From: Chloroflexota bacterium
Lineage (GTDB): Bacteria > Chloroflexota > Anaerolineae > Anaerolineales > Villigracilaceae
Direction: 5' to 3'
NCBI GenBank assembly: GCA_016866215.1
Contig: VGNE01000012.1
Coordinates: forward strand, 1-64,000
Length of the DNA stretch: 64,000 nucleotides
Shown: piece by piece, positions 16,906-25,150 of the stretch
How positions within the stretch are numbered: the first letter of the stretch is position 1
Layout: every line of letters starts with the position of its first letter
Notes under the pieces: model-generated
Told to the model about the DNA's origin: nothing
Seen by the model: only the letters and a program-made list of their open reading frames with translations
Databases searched by the model: none
Program-made: the position numbers and the translations under genes

Positions 16906-17832
16906 TTACAAAACTCCGAGCAGGATGTTGTAGCCATAGCCGAAGGCGGTTGCGCCGATGAGCAGCGTCGCGACGACGAGGGCGACCACGCGCCAGCGGG
17001 CGATGGTCAGCGCGCCTGCGATGGCACCGATGGATGTGCCTGCGCCCGTGACGAGGAATGCGAGCACCGCGCCCTGACTCATGCCTGCGTCCATGAGCGC
17101 GCGGGCGAGCGGCAGGGAGGCTTCGGTGTTGAAGTAAAAGGGGATGCCGAGGATTGCCGCGAGCGGCACGCCGTAGACTTGTCCTTCGCCGAAGAGCGTT
17201 GAAATCCATTGCGAAGGGATGAGGTTGTTGAGCAGGTAGCCGATGAAGGCAAAGCCGAGGAAGAACAGCGCGAGACGTTTGCCTGCGAGCCAGGTTTCAT
17301 TGAGAAATTGGTTCAACGTAACGTGCGGCTTTGCTTGAATGGCGGGGGCGGTCAAGCCCGACGCGCCAGAGATGCTTTTGAAACGCGCCTGACCCGCAAG
17401 CCAGCCGCGCGACTCGAGCAGGTGCGCCGCCGCGCCGCCGACCAATCCCAACAAAATGGAGGCGAGGAAAAACGCCAGCGCGAAGTTCCAGCCGAACAAG
17501 CCCGCACTGAAAACGAGTTCCTGCGGGGAGGTGAGCGGCGAGGCGACCATGAATGCGATGATGGGCGCCCAGGGCATGTTTCCCGCCATCATGCCGAGGA
17601 TGACGGCGGTCGTGCCGCACGAGCAGAGCGGCGTGCCGACCGCCGCGCCTGTGGCGATGACCACGCCCGCTTTGCGGTTGCGTTGCAGGAACGCGGCGAC
17701 GCGGTCCTGGTTCACGTACAGTTTGAGCGCCGCGGCGATGACCGCGCTGGCGAGGAGGAAGATCCAGTTCACGGAGAGCGTGTGCCAGACTTGGGCGAGG
17801 GTTTTGGTGAGCAGTTCGATGAGGAGGGTCAT
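16906..17832 (-). CDS. Permease (ArsP/DUF318-like)
   Basis: Multiple TM segments; AAVGTPLCSCGTTAVILGMMAGNMPWAPIIAFMVASPLTSPQE and GIPFYFNTEASLPLARALMDAGMSQGAVLAFLVTGAGTSIGAIAG. Confidence 0.8.
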   Translation of the reverse strand: MTLLIELLTKTLAQVWHTLSVNWIFLLASAVIAAALKLYVNQDRVAAFLQRNRKAGVVIATGAAVGTPLCSCGTTAVILGMMAGNMPWAPIIAFMVASPLTSPQELVFSAGLFGWNFALAFFLASILLGLVGGAAAHLLESRGWLAGQARFKSISGASGLTAPAIQAKPHVTLNQFLNETWLAGKRLALFFLGFAFIGYLLNNLIPSQWISTLFGEGQVYGVPLAAILGIPFYFNTEASLPLARALMDAGMSQGAVLAFLVTGAGTSIGAIAGALTIARWRVVALVVATLLIGATAFGYGYNILLGVL

Positions 17833-17894
17833 TTTTGTTTCTGATTCCTTTTCGTTATCATCATCTGACCAGAGGCTGCGGAATGAATTCCACG

Positions 17895-18071
17895 TTACGC
17901 GGTTGCAATTTGGCAACAGATGGGTTTCTGGGTTTCAAGTTGTTGTGCCTTTGCCTTCTTTTCCGCTTTGCGGGCGCGTTGGGCGGTCTTTGCCAGCCGT
18001 TCTTTTTCGGCTTCCCGCAGCAAGTCTTTGTGATGTTCCAGATGAACCAGCCAATCGGTATGAGTAAACAT
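17895..18071 (-). CDS. Small hypothetical protein, coiled-coil-like
   Basis: MFTHTDWLVHLEHHKDLLREAEKERLAKTAQRARKAEKKAK... Confidence 0.4.
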   Translation of the reverse strand: MFTHTDWLVHLEHHKDLLREAEKERLAKTAQRARKAEKKAKAQQLETQKPICCQIATA

Positions 18072-18127
18072 GGTTGCGTCTCCTTTCTGTTTCACCCATG
18101 TAGACGCAATGATTTGCAAATGGACGC

Positions 18128-18157
18128 AAAAAACTGCGCCGATCTCGGCGCAGTTTT
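18128..18157. terminator. Bidirectional rho-independent terminator
   Basis: AAAACTGCGCCGA tc TCGGCGCAGTTTT. Confidence 0.75.
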
Positions 18158-18198
18158 GGTCAGATCGTATTCGAAAATGGGTTCTGGCGAATCGAGCG

Positions 18199-18513
18199 TT
18201 ATTGCTCTTCCGTGCCAGGTATTACTTCGTAATGAACGACCTTTTCCTCGAATTCCAGCAGATAATCCCCGTCTTCAGGGTAATAGCGGGCTTTCTCATA
18301 ATCATCCCCTGCAAACTTCCTGATTGCTTCGATTGAATCCCAGAAGGTCAGGATGAGGAAGTGAGCCTGTTCGTCTTCAATCCTGCGTAGGACATGCACG
18401 CCGAGATTGCCCGCAACGGCTCGATAATCGCGCAAGCCCGTCCGATTCAAGTATTCGACATATTCATCGGCTTTTGATTTGGGGGTTATACCATGCCAGA
18501 GTCTTGCAATCAT
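18199..18513 (-). CDS. Antibiotic biosynthesis monooxygenase (ABM)-like protein
   Basis: MIARLWHGITPKSKADEYVEYLNRTGLRDYR...FLILTFWDSIEAIRKFAGDDYEKARYYPEDG. Confidence 0.7.
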   Translation of the reverse strand: MIARLWHGITPKSKADEYVEYLNRTGLRDYRAVAGNLGVHVLRRIEDEQAHFLILTFWDSIEAIRKFAGDDYEKARYYPEDGDYLLEFEEKVVHYEVIPGTEEQ

Positions 18514-18515
18514 TA

Positions 18516-18731
18516 TTATGTACTCCTTTTCTCGCGGACGAGAATGCGGGCAAGGTATTGTTTCTCGGTGATTTCGCCGCGGTAAATTTTATCCAACAGG
18601 TTTCCGCCCAAAGCCGCAAGTATGGTTTCAGGCGGCAGCGAGGGACGCGGTGAAAGCGTCTTCTCCGCGCCGAGCAACCCAGCGATCAACACTTCGGACA
18701 AGTCGAATATGATGGTTCGTATCATTTTCAT
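18516..18731 (-). pseudogene. HAD hydrolase, N-terminal fragment
   Basis: IIFDLSEVLIAGLLGAE...ETILAALGGNLLDKIYRGEITEKQYLARILVREKRST ends abruptly at the RBS of the next gene. Confidence 0.5.
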
Positions 18732-18737
18732 CTCACT

Positions 18738-18824
18738 TCAGTTCACTTTTACATGCTTGAACAATTGCCCGCCGCGCCAGAGCGTGTCGTCGGCGTCGAA
18801 GGCGATGGTGTCGAAGGTGGGCAT
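18738..18824 (-). pseudogene. HAD hydrolase, N-terminal 28-aa fragment
   Basis: MPTFDTIAFDADDTLWRGGQLFKHVKVN retains only the DxDxT motif. Confidence 0.5.
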
Positions 18825-18835
18825 GGGATTCTCTT

Positions 18836-19354
18836 TCAATCCACGTCGCCCGCTTCGACGGATATGCCGCCAGGTTGGTAGACGGCGACCTGCGGCACGT
18901 AAAAGAATAACTTGTTGATGTCTTTTGCAAACCATTCCACCACCTTCTCGGCGGTCCAGCGTTCGGCGGTTTCGGCGAGCGTTGCGGGGGTGAGCGGCAG
19001 GCTGACACGCTGGTCATTCCAGACGTAGGTCAGAACTGAGTAAGCAGGGTCGAGGCGGCTAAGTGGAATCTTAATTCGCCCGGTGTCGAATAGCATCGAA
19101 TCGGGCAGGAGGCGGAAATCAATCGGCGAAAGAAACACGCCCGAATTGGTGTAGGGCTTGCCGAGTATCGGTTTGGCGACGGTGTTGTACAAGTTCTCGT
19201 AAAAACCTGGCAGGTGCGCTTCGATTTGCTTCCAGCGTTCGCTGTCGGGAAAATCGGACAATGGGCGCAGTCCGTTGGCAAGAATTAACGGTAATGGATC
19301 ATCCTGCTTGTTGAGGAAGGAATGATAGGCGAATTCGGTTGAACACACTTTCAT
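18836..19354 (-). CDS. Hypothetical protein
   Basis: 172-aa ORF of plausible composition; family not recognised. Confidence 0.5.
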   Translation of the reverse strand: MKVCSTEFAYHSFLNKQDDPLPLILANGLRPLSDFPDSERWKQIEAHLPGFYENLYNTVAKPILGKPYTNSGVFLSPIDFRLLPDSMLFDTGRIKIPLSRLDPAYSVLTYVWNDQRVSLPLTPATLAETAERWTAEKVVEWFAKDINKLFFYVPQVAVYQPGGISVEAGDVD

Positions 19355-19417
19355 GGGAAGGCTCTCCGTTGTTGTTCGATGAGCAGGAATTTACCTGGTG
19401 CAGGGAACGCCGCGCGG

Positions 19418-19999
19418 CTAACATTCATCATCTGAATCGCCGCAATCGTCTTGCTTCCCCGCGCATTTCTCGCAGTTGGGATGATAATCCACGACGCGAC
19501 CCAATCTATCGAACTCGAAATGACAGCAATCGAGAAACGCCCCTTTGAGTTTTTCGCGCCCCCGCTGCACGCGTGACTTGGCGCCCGATACCGATATATT
19601 GAGCCTTTCCGCCAACTCGACTTGGGAGAGTCCCTGCAACTCGGTCAGTTCCAGCGCTTCGCGGTATTTGTCATCGAGACAGCCGAGCATATCCTTGACC
19701 GAAGACGCGAGTTGGGAGACCGCGTCAGGCTCATCGTCGGGGGGAGAGGCGAGCGATTCGGAGAGTTCATCCTGCGGGCGCGCGCGGCGGTAGTGGTCAA
19801 TGATGGCGTTGCGCGTGATCTGGTAGATCCAACTTTCGAGGCGGTCTTTTTCGCGCAAACCGTCCATCTTGGAATGAATCTTGAGATAAACGTCCTGCAA
19901 GATGTCTTCGGCGGTATCGGGGTCGGGGACGCGCCCCGCGATGAAGCGATGCAGTTTGGAGTGGAAGTCGGTGTAGATGGTTTCGAGAGTCGCGTTCAT
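19418..19999 (-). CDS. SigZ-like ECF sigma factor
   Basis: TAEDILQDVYLKIH...LESWIYQITRNAIIDHYRR...LQGLSQVELAERLNISVSGAKSRVQRGREKLKGAFLDCCHFEFDRLGRVVDYHPNCEKC. Confidence 0.85.
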   Translation of the reverse strand: MNATLETIYTDFHSKLHRFIAGRVPDPDTAEDILQDVYLKIHSKMDGLREKDRLESWIYQITRNAIIDHYRRARPQDELSESLASPPDDEPDAVSQLASSVKDMLGCLDDKYREALELTELQGLSQVELAERLNISVSGAKSRVQRGREKLKGAFLDCCHFEFDRLGRVVDYHPNCEKCAGKQDDCGDSDDEC

Positions 20000-20104
20000 A
20001 GGAAACTCCAGAAAAGAGGGAATAGGTGGAGCAATGCGTCGACCAGAAAGATCAAGATGAACAGGATCGAAATGCGGATATATGGGGCACGCAGTCTGTC
20101 GAGA

Positions 20105-20467
20105 TCATGTTGAGTGATTGTCGTTTTGTTCAATATGTTCATTGATCTTCTGCGTCAGGGTCAGAGGGTCAGCATGAAGTTCCAGGCCAACGGAGATGTG
20201 CCCGCCGCGAATCGGCGCAACGTATTCAAAGAAGTTGCCATAGCGAATCAGCACAAAACGACAACCGCCACAGTCAATGTTTTCGCGCTGGATGGCCAGC
20301 GTGAGAATGGCAGGGTTGACGAGGAGTTCCTCATATTTGTCCGACTCCGACGCGCTGGTATTGGCTAGGCCGGGTCGCTCGGAGGAGGCGAGTTGCCCGT
20401 CGTGATAGATTGCGACATAGCGAATGTCTTTCGAGATGGCGAAAATGTTGTTGATGAGGGTTTGCAT
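20105..20467 (-). CDS. Roadblock/LC7-like domain protein
   Basis: DIRYVAIYHDGQLASSERPG...VNPAILTLAIQRENIDCGGCRFVLIRYGNFFEYVAPIRGGHISVGLELHADP. Confidence 0.45.
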   Translation of the reverse strand: MQTLINNIFAISKDIRYVAIYHDGQLASSERPGLANTSASESDKYEELLVNPAILTLAIQRENIDCGGCRFVLIRYGNFFEYVAPIRGGHISVGLELHADPLTLTQKINEHIEQNDNHST

Positions 20468-20501
20468 GTTATTTATCCATTCTACTCTTAAGCCACGAAG
20501 T

Positions 20502-21209
20502 TCACCGTCTTGGTTCCTGCAATCGTTTGAATAAAACGGTCACAAGCGTTGTTGCTGTCCCGAAATAGATGCACCACACCATGTTGGCGTACCTGCCGAC
20601 CAGGTTCCCCACTCCTGTGCCTGTTTCGTTGACGGGCATGGGTATCGTGGGAATCACCATCGCGGGGAGGAACAAAATCGCGTGGAAAATGAACAGCCGC
20701 TTGATCCAACTCTCCAACTTTTCACCAGCGAAGACGGGCGCGGTGGCGAGGGTTGCGGCGGTCATGAAGGCGTAACCGAGCATGTCCTGCGCGAAGATTG
20801 GCGTGCCAGGGATGAAGACGAACGGCGCGACCACTTCCTCCGCGATAGGCAGGTAGTTGTTCTTGACGAAGGTCAACTGCACGTAATACGTCAGCGAACA
20901 CATCACCGCGTAGATGATGGCGAACGACAGCCCGAGTTGGCTCCACACTTTATTCTCAGGCGCGGCGTAGTGGTGGATGCTTACCATCATCGTCACGAAC
21001 GCCGGCGCGAGCAGGAACGACGAGCCGTAAGCGACATCGAGCGACCAGTCGAACGCCAGCGACAAGTGGAAGATGATCAACAGCAATGTGACGACAACGG
21101 ACGACCAGAAGCCGAGTTGGGTTACGGAGTTGCTGTTGGGCGCGCCGTGTTCGTGATAGCCGAGCCTGTGCCCATCGGGGAGTTGGAATTGTTGATTGCG
21201 TTTGGTCAT
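20502..21209 (-). CDS. Membrane protein with a hydrolase-like N-terminal leader
   Basis: Multiple TM segments, preceded by QFQLPDGHRLGYHEHGAP. Confidence 0.55.
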   Translation of the reverse strand: MTKRNQQFQLPDGHRLGYHEHGAPNSNSVTQLGFWSSVVVTLLLIIFHLSLAFDWSLDVAYGSSFLLAPAFVTMMVSIHHYAAPENKVWSQLGLSFAIIYAVMCSLTYYVQLTFVKNNYLPIAEEVVAPFVFIPGTPIFAQDMLGYAFMTAATLATAPVFAGEKLESWIKRLFIFHAILFLPAMVIPTIPMPVNETGTGVGNLVGRYANMVWCIYFGTATTLVTVLFKRLQEPRR

Positions 21210-21258
21210 GTTTGCCTCCGTGTAGATGGACGCAGAAACGATGAAAAGGACGCAGGAT

Positions 21259-21360
21259 TTATTCGCTTTTCTCCGCAAACGCCAGCGCGTGACCATCGGG
21301 GTCGAGACTGTACGCGACGCAGTCGCCCCAGTCGCGGTTGGCAAGCGGACTCGCCACGCG
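21259..21360 (-). pseudogene. VOC/glyoxalase C-terminal fragment
   Basis: MRVASPLANRDWGDCVAYSLDPDGHALAFAEKSE; no N-terminal half upstream. Confidence 0.5.
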
Positions 21361-21361
21361 C

Positions 21362-21718
21362 ATGAAACTCACCTCCCGCACTACCCTCCTCCCTGCCGAC
21401 CTCTTCACCGCTGACCTCGGCGCCTCTCTCTTTGACCTGGCGCTGGTCGGGCAAATCACGCATTACCTCACCCCCAGCCAAAACCGCGACCTCTTCCGCC
21501 GCATCCACTCCGCGTTGATGGATGGCGGCACACTCGTCATTGACTGCCCCATGGCCAAACACACTCCTACTGAGACCTCTGCCTTCCTTACCCTCTTCCT
21601 CTGGGCAAACAGCGGCGGGACGGCGCATTCGTTTGAAACCTACAAATCCTGGCTGGAGGAAATCGGTTTTCAATCAACGATTCAATTGAGTGAGCGCTGG
21701 CTGGCGGCGAAAAAATAA
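21362..21718 (+). pseudogene. Methyltransferase C-terminal fragment, duplicate of the 3' part of 13761-14723
   Basis: TLLPADLFTADLGASLFDLALVGQITHYLTPSQNRDLFRRIHSALMDGGTLVIDCPM... nearly matches the 14385-14723 product. Confidence 0.75.
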
Positions 21719-21727
21719 TAAGACACA

Positions 21728-21841
21728 ATGGGGGCCCGAACTCTCATAGCAGCATTTGGTCTCATTCACGGTATGTGGTACGGCGGCTGGTGTTGGGGGA
21801 AAGTGACATCCCTTTTGCGAGCAGGTGCAGGGCTTGAGTGA
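21728..21841 (+). pseudogene. Alpha/beta-hydrolase N-terminal fragment
   Basis: MGARTLIAAFGLIHGMWYGGWCWGKVTSLLRAGAGLE stop (LVHGxWxGGWCWxKV motif only). Confidence 0.5.
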
Positions 21842-21901
21842 ATCGCCGTAGCACCCACAAGGGCAGGGATAAACACAATCGGACATATTTTTCGTGCTCA
21901 T
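21830..21901 (-). pseudogene. Mg-chelatase/ComM-like fragment
   Basis: CVYPCPCGCYGDSLKPCTCSQ resembles the CPCGxxGD...CxC motif of ComM-type proteins. Confidence 0.4.
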
Positions 21902-21958
21902 TCAAAGGAAAGAAGATTATTATTCACGAATTATTAGTAGATGCTAATCGTGTTTTCA

Positions 21959-22069
21959 AAGCCCGTCGGGACCGTATTGTATAAACAGCTTGGTTTTTAC
22001 CGAGTTGTCTTTTTTAAATGCAAGGATAACATCTCGGATGTACAGATTAGCCGTCATGATCTTATGTAG
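21959..22069 (+). pseudogene. GNAT acetyltransferase C-terminal fragment
   Basis: KPVGTVLYKQLGFYRVVFFKCKDNISDVQISRHDLM stop. Confidence 0.4.
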
Positions 22070-22230
22070 GTGACTCCTTATTTTTTTACTTCACAAATCC
22101 GGGCGGATGACCGAAGCAGCCAGCACAGGGACCAATAAGTAATAAAGAAATCTTGTAACTGGGTGGTCTCGATACCTGCAATGTACCAAACGCATTGCTG
22201 TACAAATATACGGCAAGAAGAAAACTAGTC

Positions 22231-23091
22231 TTACTTGGCCACCAAATCAGATGAAAATTTTTGTGCAATTTCAAATACTTCCTGCGGCTGTTCGAGCGGG
22301 ACAAGATGCGTGGCGCTCTCGATCGTTTTCACACAAATGGATGGATTGAGGCGCGTGGCTTTGCGCGCTGTGCTTTCCCAGAACGTATCTGTTTCCGCGC
22401 CGCGAATGATAAGCGTGGGAATTTTCAATTTCGGTAACGCGCGCCATAGGTCCATGTCTCGCCAGATGCTGGCATAGTATACGCGCGATTCCCATTCCGG
22501 GCTGTAAATCAATTCGTAGCCGCCATTTTCCTTTGGGCGCGTTATTCCCTGGATGTAGGCGCGCAAAGCGTTGTCATCCATGTATTTGAAGGTGGGACGA
22601 TCCCGGTATCTTTCAAACAAAAGTTCGAGATCGTCAAATTCACGGCGGCGATTCAACGCGGATGCAATATGCGGGTGAAGGCGATGCGCAAATTTGAATG
22701 TGAGTGCGATATTCCAGAGCGCGATGAAGGAGGGCGGAAGCAAAACAGGATCAAGAAGAATAAGGCGTTGGAATTTTTGCGGTTGGCGAAGCGCGGCTCT
22801 CAAAGCGGCGGTCCCGCCCATCGAATGGCCGAGGACAGTTGTCGGCGCGCGCGACTCGTTTTCATCCAAAAAGCGGAGCAGGTCGTCGCTAAAGGAAGTC
22901 CAATCGTGGATATCTTCATGTCGGCTGTCTTCCCACAATGGACGCTGGAGCATGGCTGTAACATGGCTGCTCCTTGCGAGCCGCGCAAGGAGCGGGCGAT
23001 AACATGCGGGCGGATAGCCGTTGGCATGTAAAAATAACAGGGAGGGGCCATCGCCTCCGAAATCCAGCGATGGGATGGGTGATGTGGGCAT
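22231..23091 (-). CDS. Alpha/beta hydrolase
   Basis: LLFLHANGYPPACYRPLLARL...TTVLGHSMGGTAALRAAL...ATHLVPLEQPQEV. Confidence 0.85.
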   Translation of the reverse strand: MPTSPIPSLDFGGDGPSLLFLHANGYPPACYRPLLARLARSSHVTAMLQRPLWEDSRHEDIHDWTSFSDDLLRFLDENESRAPTTVLGHSMGGTAALRAALRQPQKFQRLILLDPVLLPPSFIALWNIALTFKFAHRLHPHIASALNRRREFDDLELLFERYRDRPTFKYMDDNALRAYIQGITRPKENGGYELIYSPEWESRVYYASIWRDMDLWRALPKLKIPTLIIRGAETDTFWESTARKATRLNPSICVKTIESATHLVPLEQPQEVFEIAQKFSSDLVAK

Positions 23092-23242
23092 AATGCTCCG
23101 CTTGGACTACGTTAATGTAATTTCTGTGTTGTCCAAATGTAGTATTACATTTTGCCAGAAGTTATGCTTGTAAGCAAGGGAATTCTGTCGTCGCTATTTT
23201 CCCCAACTCTAATACTGTCTTATTTTATCTGACTCGGCTTGC

Positions 23243-23788
23243 TTAAGCCGTCACAACTTTCGCCAACTCATCCGCAACACGAAGATACTTTTCGTGAATT
23301 TCATCCTCATGTTCGATACGGTTAAAATCCGCGATTAACTGTTGATGTTGCTCAACGGGAATTACATGATCAGCCATCGGGAAGAGTATATGATCCTCCT
23401 TCTGGATGTGCTCGCGTAACAGCGCTGCATAGTCCAGTGCATTTTGGATAACCTGGGATAGGGCTGCAGTGTCGCCCGCCTGAACTCGCTCTGCGCTTTC
23501 CCGCATGGCGCGCGTCAGACGGCGTCCTTCTTCATGTTCCCCTATTATCATGCCTACTGGACCCATATCTCGCGGCATTCCATTCACTTCCAGGGCAACA
23601 AAGAGAACCCCTTCTTCTTTCTTGTGATGACACCCATCGGCAAAGTTCTTGATGAAATCAGCCGCCTTGAAAAAGAAATCCATTGGAACAATCTGACCTG
23701 CCGAAAGTCGATTCGCGGCGGTCTCCAGCGAGGCTAACACCCTTTCTATCACGCGATGCTCTTCCATTAAGATGTCTGTGGCTTGCAT
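23243..23788 (-). CDS. Hemerythrin HHE domain protein
   Basis: DILMEEHRVIERVL...FADGCHHKKEEGVLF...MIIGEHEEGRRLTRAM...LREHIQKEDHILFPMAD. Confidence 0.85.
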   Translation of the reverse strand: MQATDILMEEHRVIERVLASLETAANRLSAGQIVPMDFFFKAADFIKNFADGCHHKKEEGVLFVALEVNGMPRDMGPVGMIIGEHEEGRRLTRAMRESAERVQAGDTAALSQVIQNALDYAALLREHIQKEDHILFPMADHVIPVEQHQQLIADFNRIEHEDEIHEKYLRVADELAKVVTA

Positions 23789-23922
23789 GGAACTTTTTCC
23801 TTTCTGAACCGGACAAAATTAATCGGACTCTGGCTCTTCCCCGAATCGCCGATCCGCTGACTCGCTGGATCATTGAATCGCTGAATCTCCGAATCATTGA
23901 CTCGTTAAACCCGGTGAGCCGA

Positions 23923-25005
23923 TCATCCCCCCGCTGATTTTTGGATCTGCTCGACCACCATATCTCCCATTTGGGTTGTGCCGATGCCGCTGTGGGCATC
24001 TGTCGAGGGGATCCTGCCGCTGGAAAGCAAATACGCCACGCTGTCTTCGATGCGCTTTGCCGCGGCTTTTTCACCGAGGTAATCCATCATCATGCTCACC
24101 GCCATGACTGCCCCAAGCGGACAGGCGACGTTCTTCCCCGCGTATTTTGGCGCGGAGCCGTGGATCGGCTCGAACATGGATGTCTTGCCCGGGTGTAAAT
24201 TACCCGACGCGGCAATGCCCATCCCGCCCTGCAGCATGGAACCGAGATCGGTGATGATGTCGCCGAACAGGTTGGTGGTCACGATCACGTCGTACCACTC
24301 CGGCTTTTTGATCATCCACATCGTGCACGCGTCCACGTAGGCGTGGTCCTGTTCGATATCCTTGTATTCCTGCCCGACTTCGGCAAAGGTGCGCGTCCAA
24401 ATATCGTGCGGGCGGATGGCGTTGGCTTTATCCACCATTGTCAAACGCCCCGGTTTCTTGCGTTCCGCGGCGCGGGCGCGCGCCAGTTCGAACCCGTAAC
24501 GGATGGCGCGCTCCACACCTTTGCGCGTGTAGACGCTCGTGGAGGTCGAGACTTCATCCGGTGTGCCTTTCTTCAGGATGCCGCCAATTTGCGAATATTC
24601 GCCCTCGGTGTTTTCACGCACGACATAGAAATCAATATCATCAGGACCCTTGCCTTTTAGCGGACAAAGCGCCTCAGCGTAGAGTTTGATCGGGCGCAGA
24701 TTAATGTACAGGTCCAGCCCGAAGCGCAGGCCGAGAATGACCGAGCGTTCGACCAGTCCCGTTTCCACATCGGGGTGGCCGATCGCGCCGAGGAAAACCG
24801 CGTCCAGGGTGCGCCATTCGTCAATTACTTTGTCAGGCACAAGTTCCTTTGTCTTGAGATAATACGTGCCGGAATAAGGGTATTCGATGAAATTGCAGTC
24901 GAAGCCGCCGTCCTTCATTACGGTGCGCAAGGCTTTCAGACCTTCCGCCGCAACTTCAGGACCGATTCCATCCCCGCCAAGAACGCCGATGTTATATGTT
25001 TTCAT
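23923..25005 (-). CDS. Isopropylmalate/tartrate/isocitrate dehydrogenase family (LeuB-like)
   Basis: IGVLGGDGIGPEVAAEGL...RENTEGEYSQIGG...NLFGDIITDLGSMLQGGMGIAASGNLHP...FEPIHGSAPKYAGK. Confidence 0.85.
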   Translation of the reverse strand: MKTYNIGVLGGDGIGPEVAAEGLKALRTVMKDGGFDCNFIEYPYSGTYYLKTKELVPDKVIDEWRTLDAVFLGAIGHPDVETGLVERSVILGLRFGLDLYINLRPIKLYAEALCPLKGKGPDDIDFYVVRENTEGEYSQIGGILKKGTPDEVSTSTSVYTRKGVERAIRYGFELARARAAERKKPGRLTMVDKANAIRPHDIWTRTFAEVGQEYKDIEQDHAYVDACTMWMIKKPEWYDVIVTTNLFGDIITDLGSMLQGGMGIAASGNLHPGKTSMFEPIHGSAPKYAGKNVACPLGAVMAVSMMMDYLGEKAAAKRIEDSVAYLLSSGRIPSTDAHSGIGTTQMGDMVVEQIQKSAGG

Positions 25006-25150
25006 TTCACGCTTCCTCCAGTTAAATTTTTATCACAACTTTTTTTAACACAAAGTACACAAAGGTCACAAAGGAAAACGCCTTGAAATTAAAGTCCTTC
25101 CCTTTCGACCTGCGCCTCGACACTTTGACACTCTGACACTACGACACTAT

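Noticed and set aside
16465-17844. Plus-strand ORFs (245 and 211 aa) opposite peptidase and permease
   Set aside because: Arg/Glu-rich low-complexity shadows of well-supported minus-strand genes.
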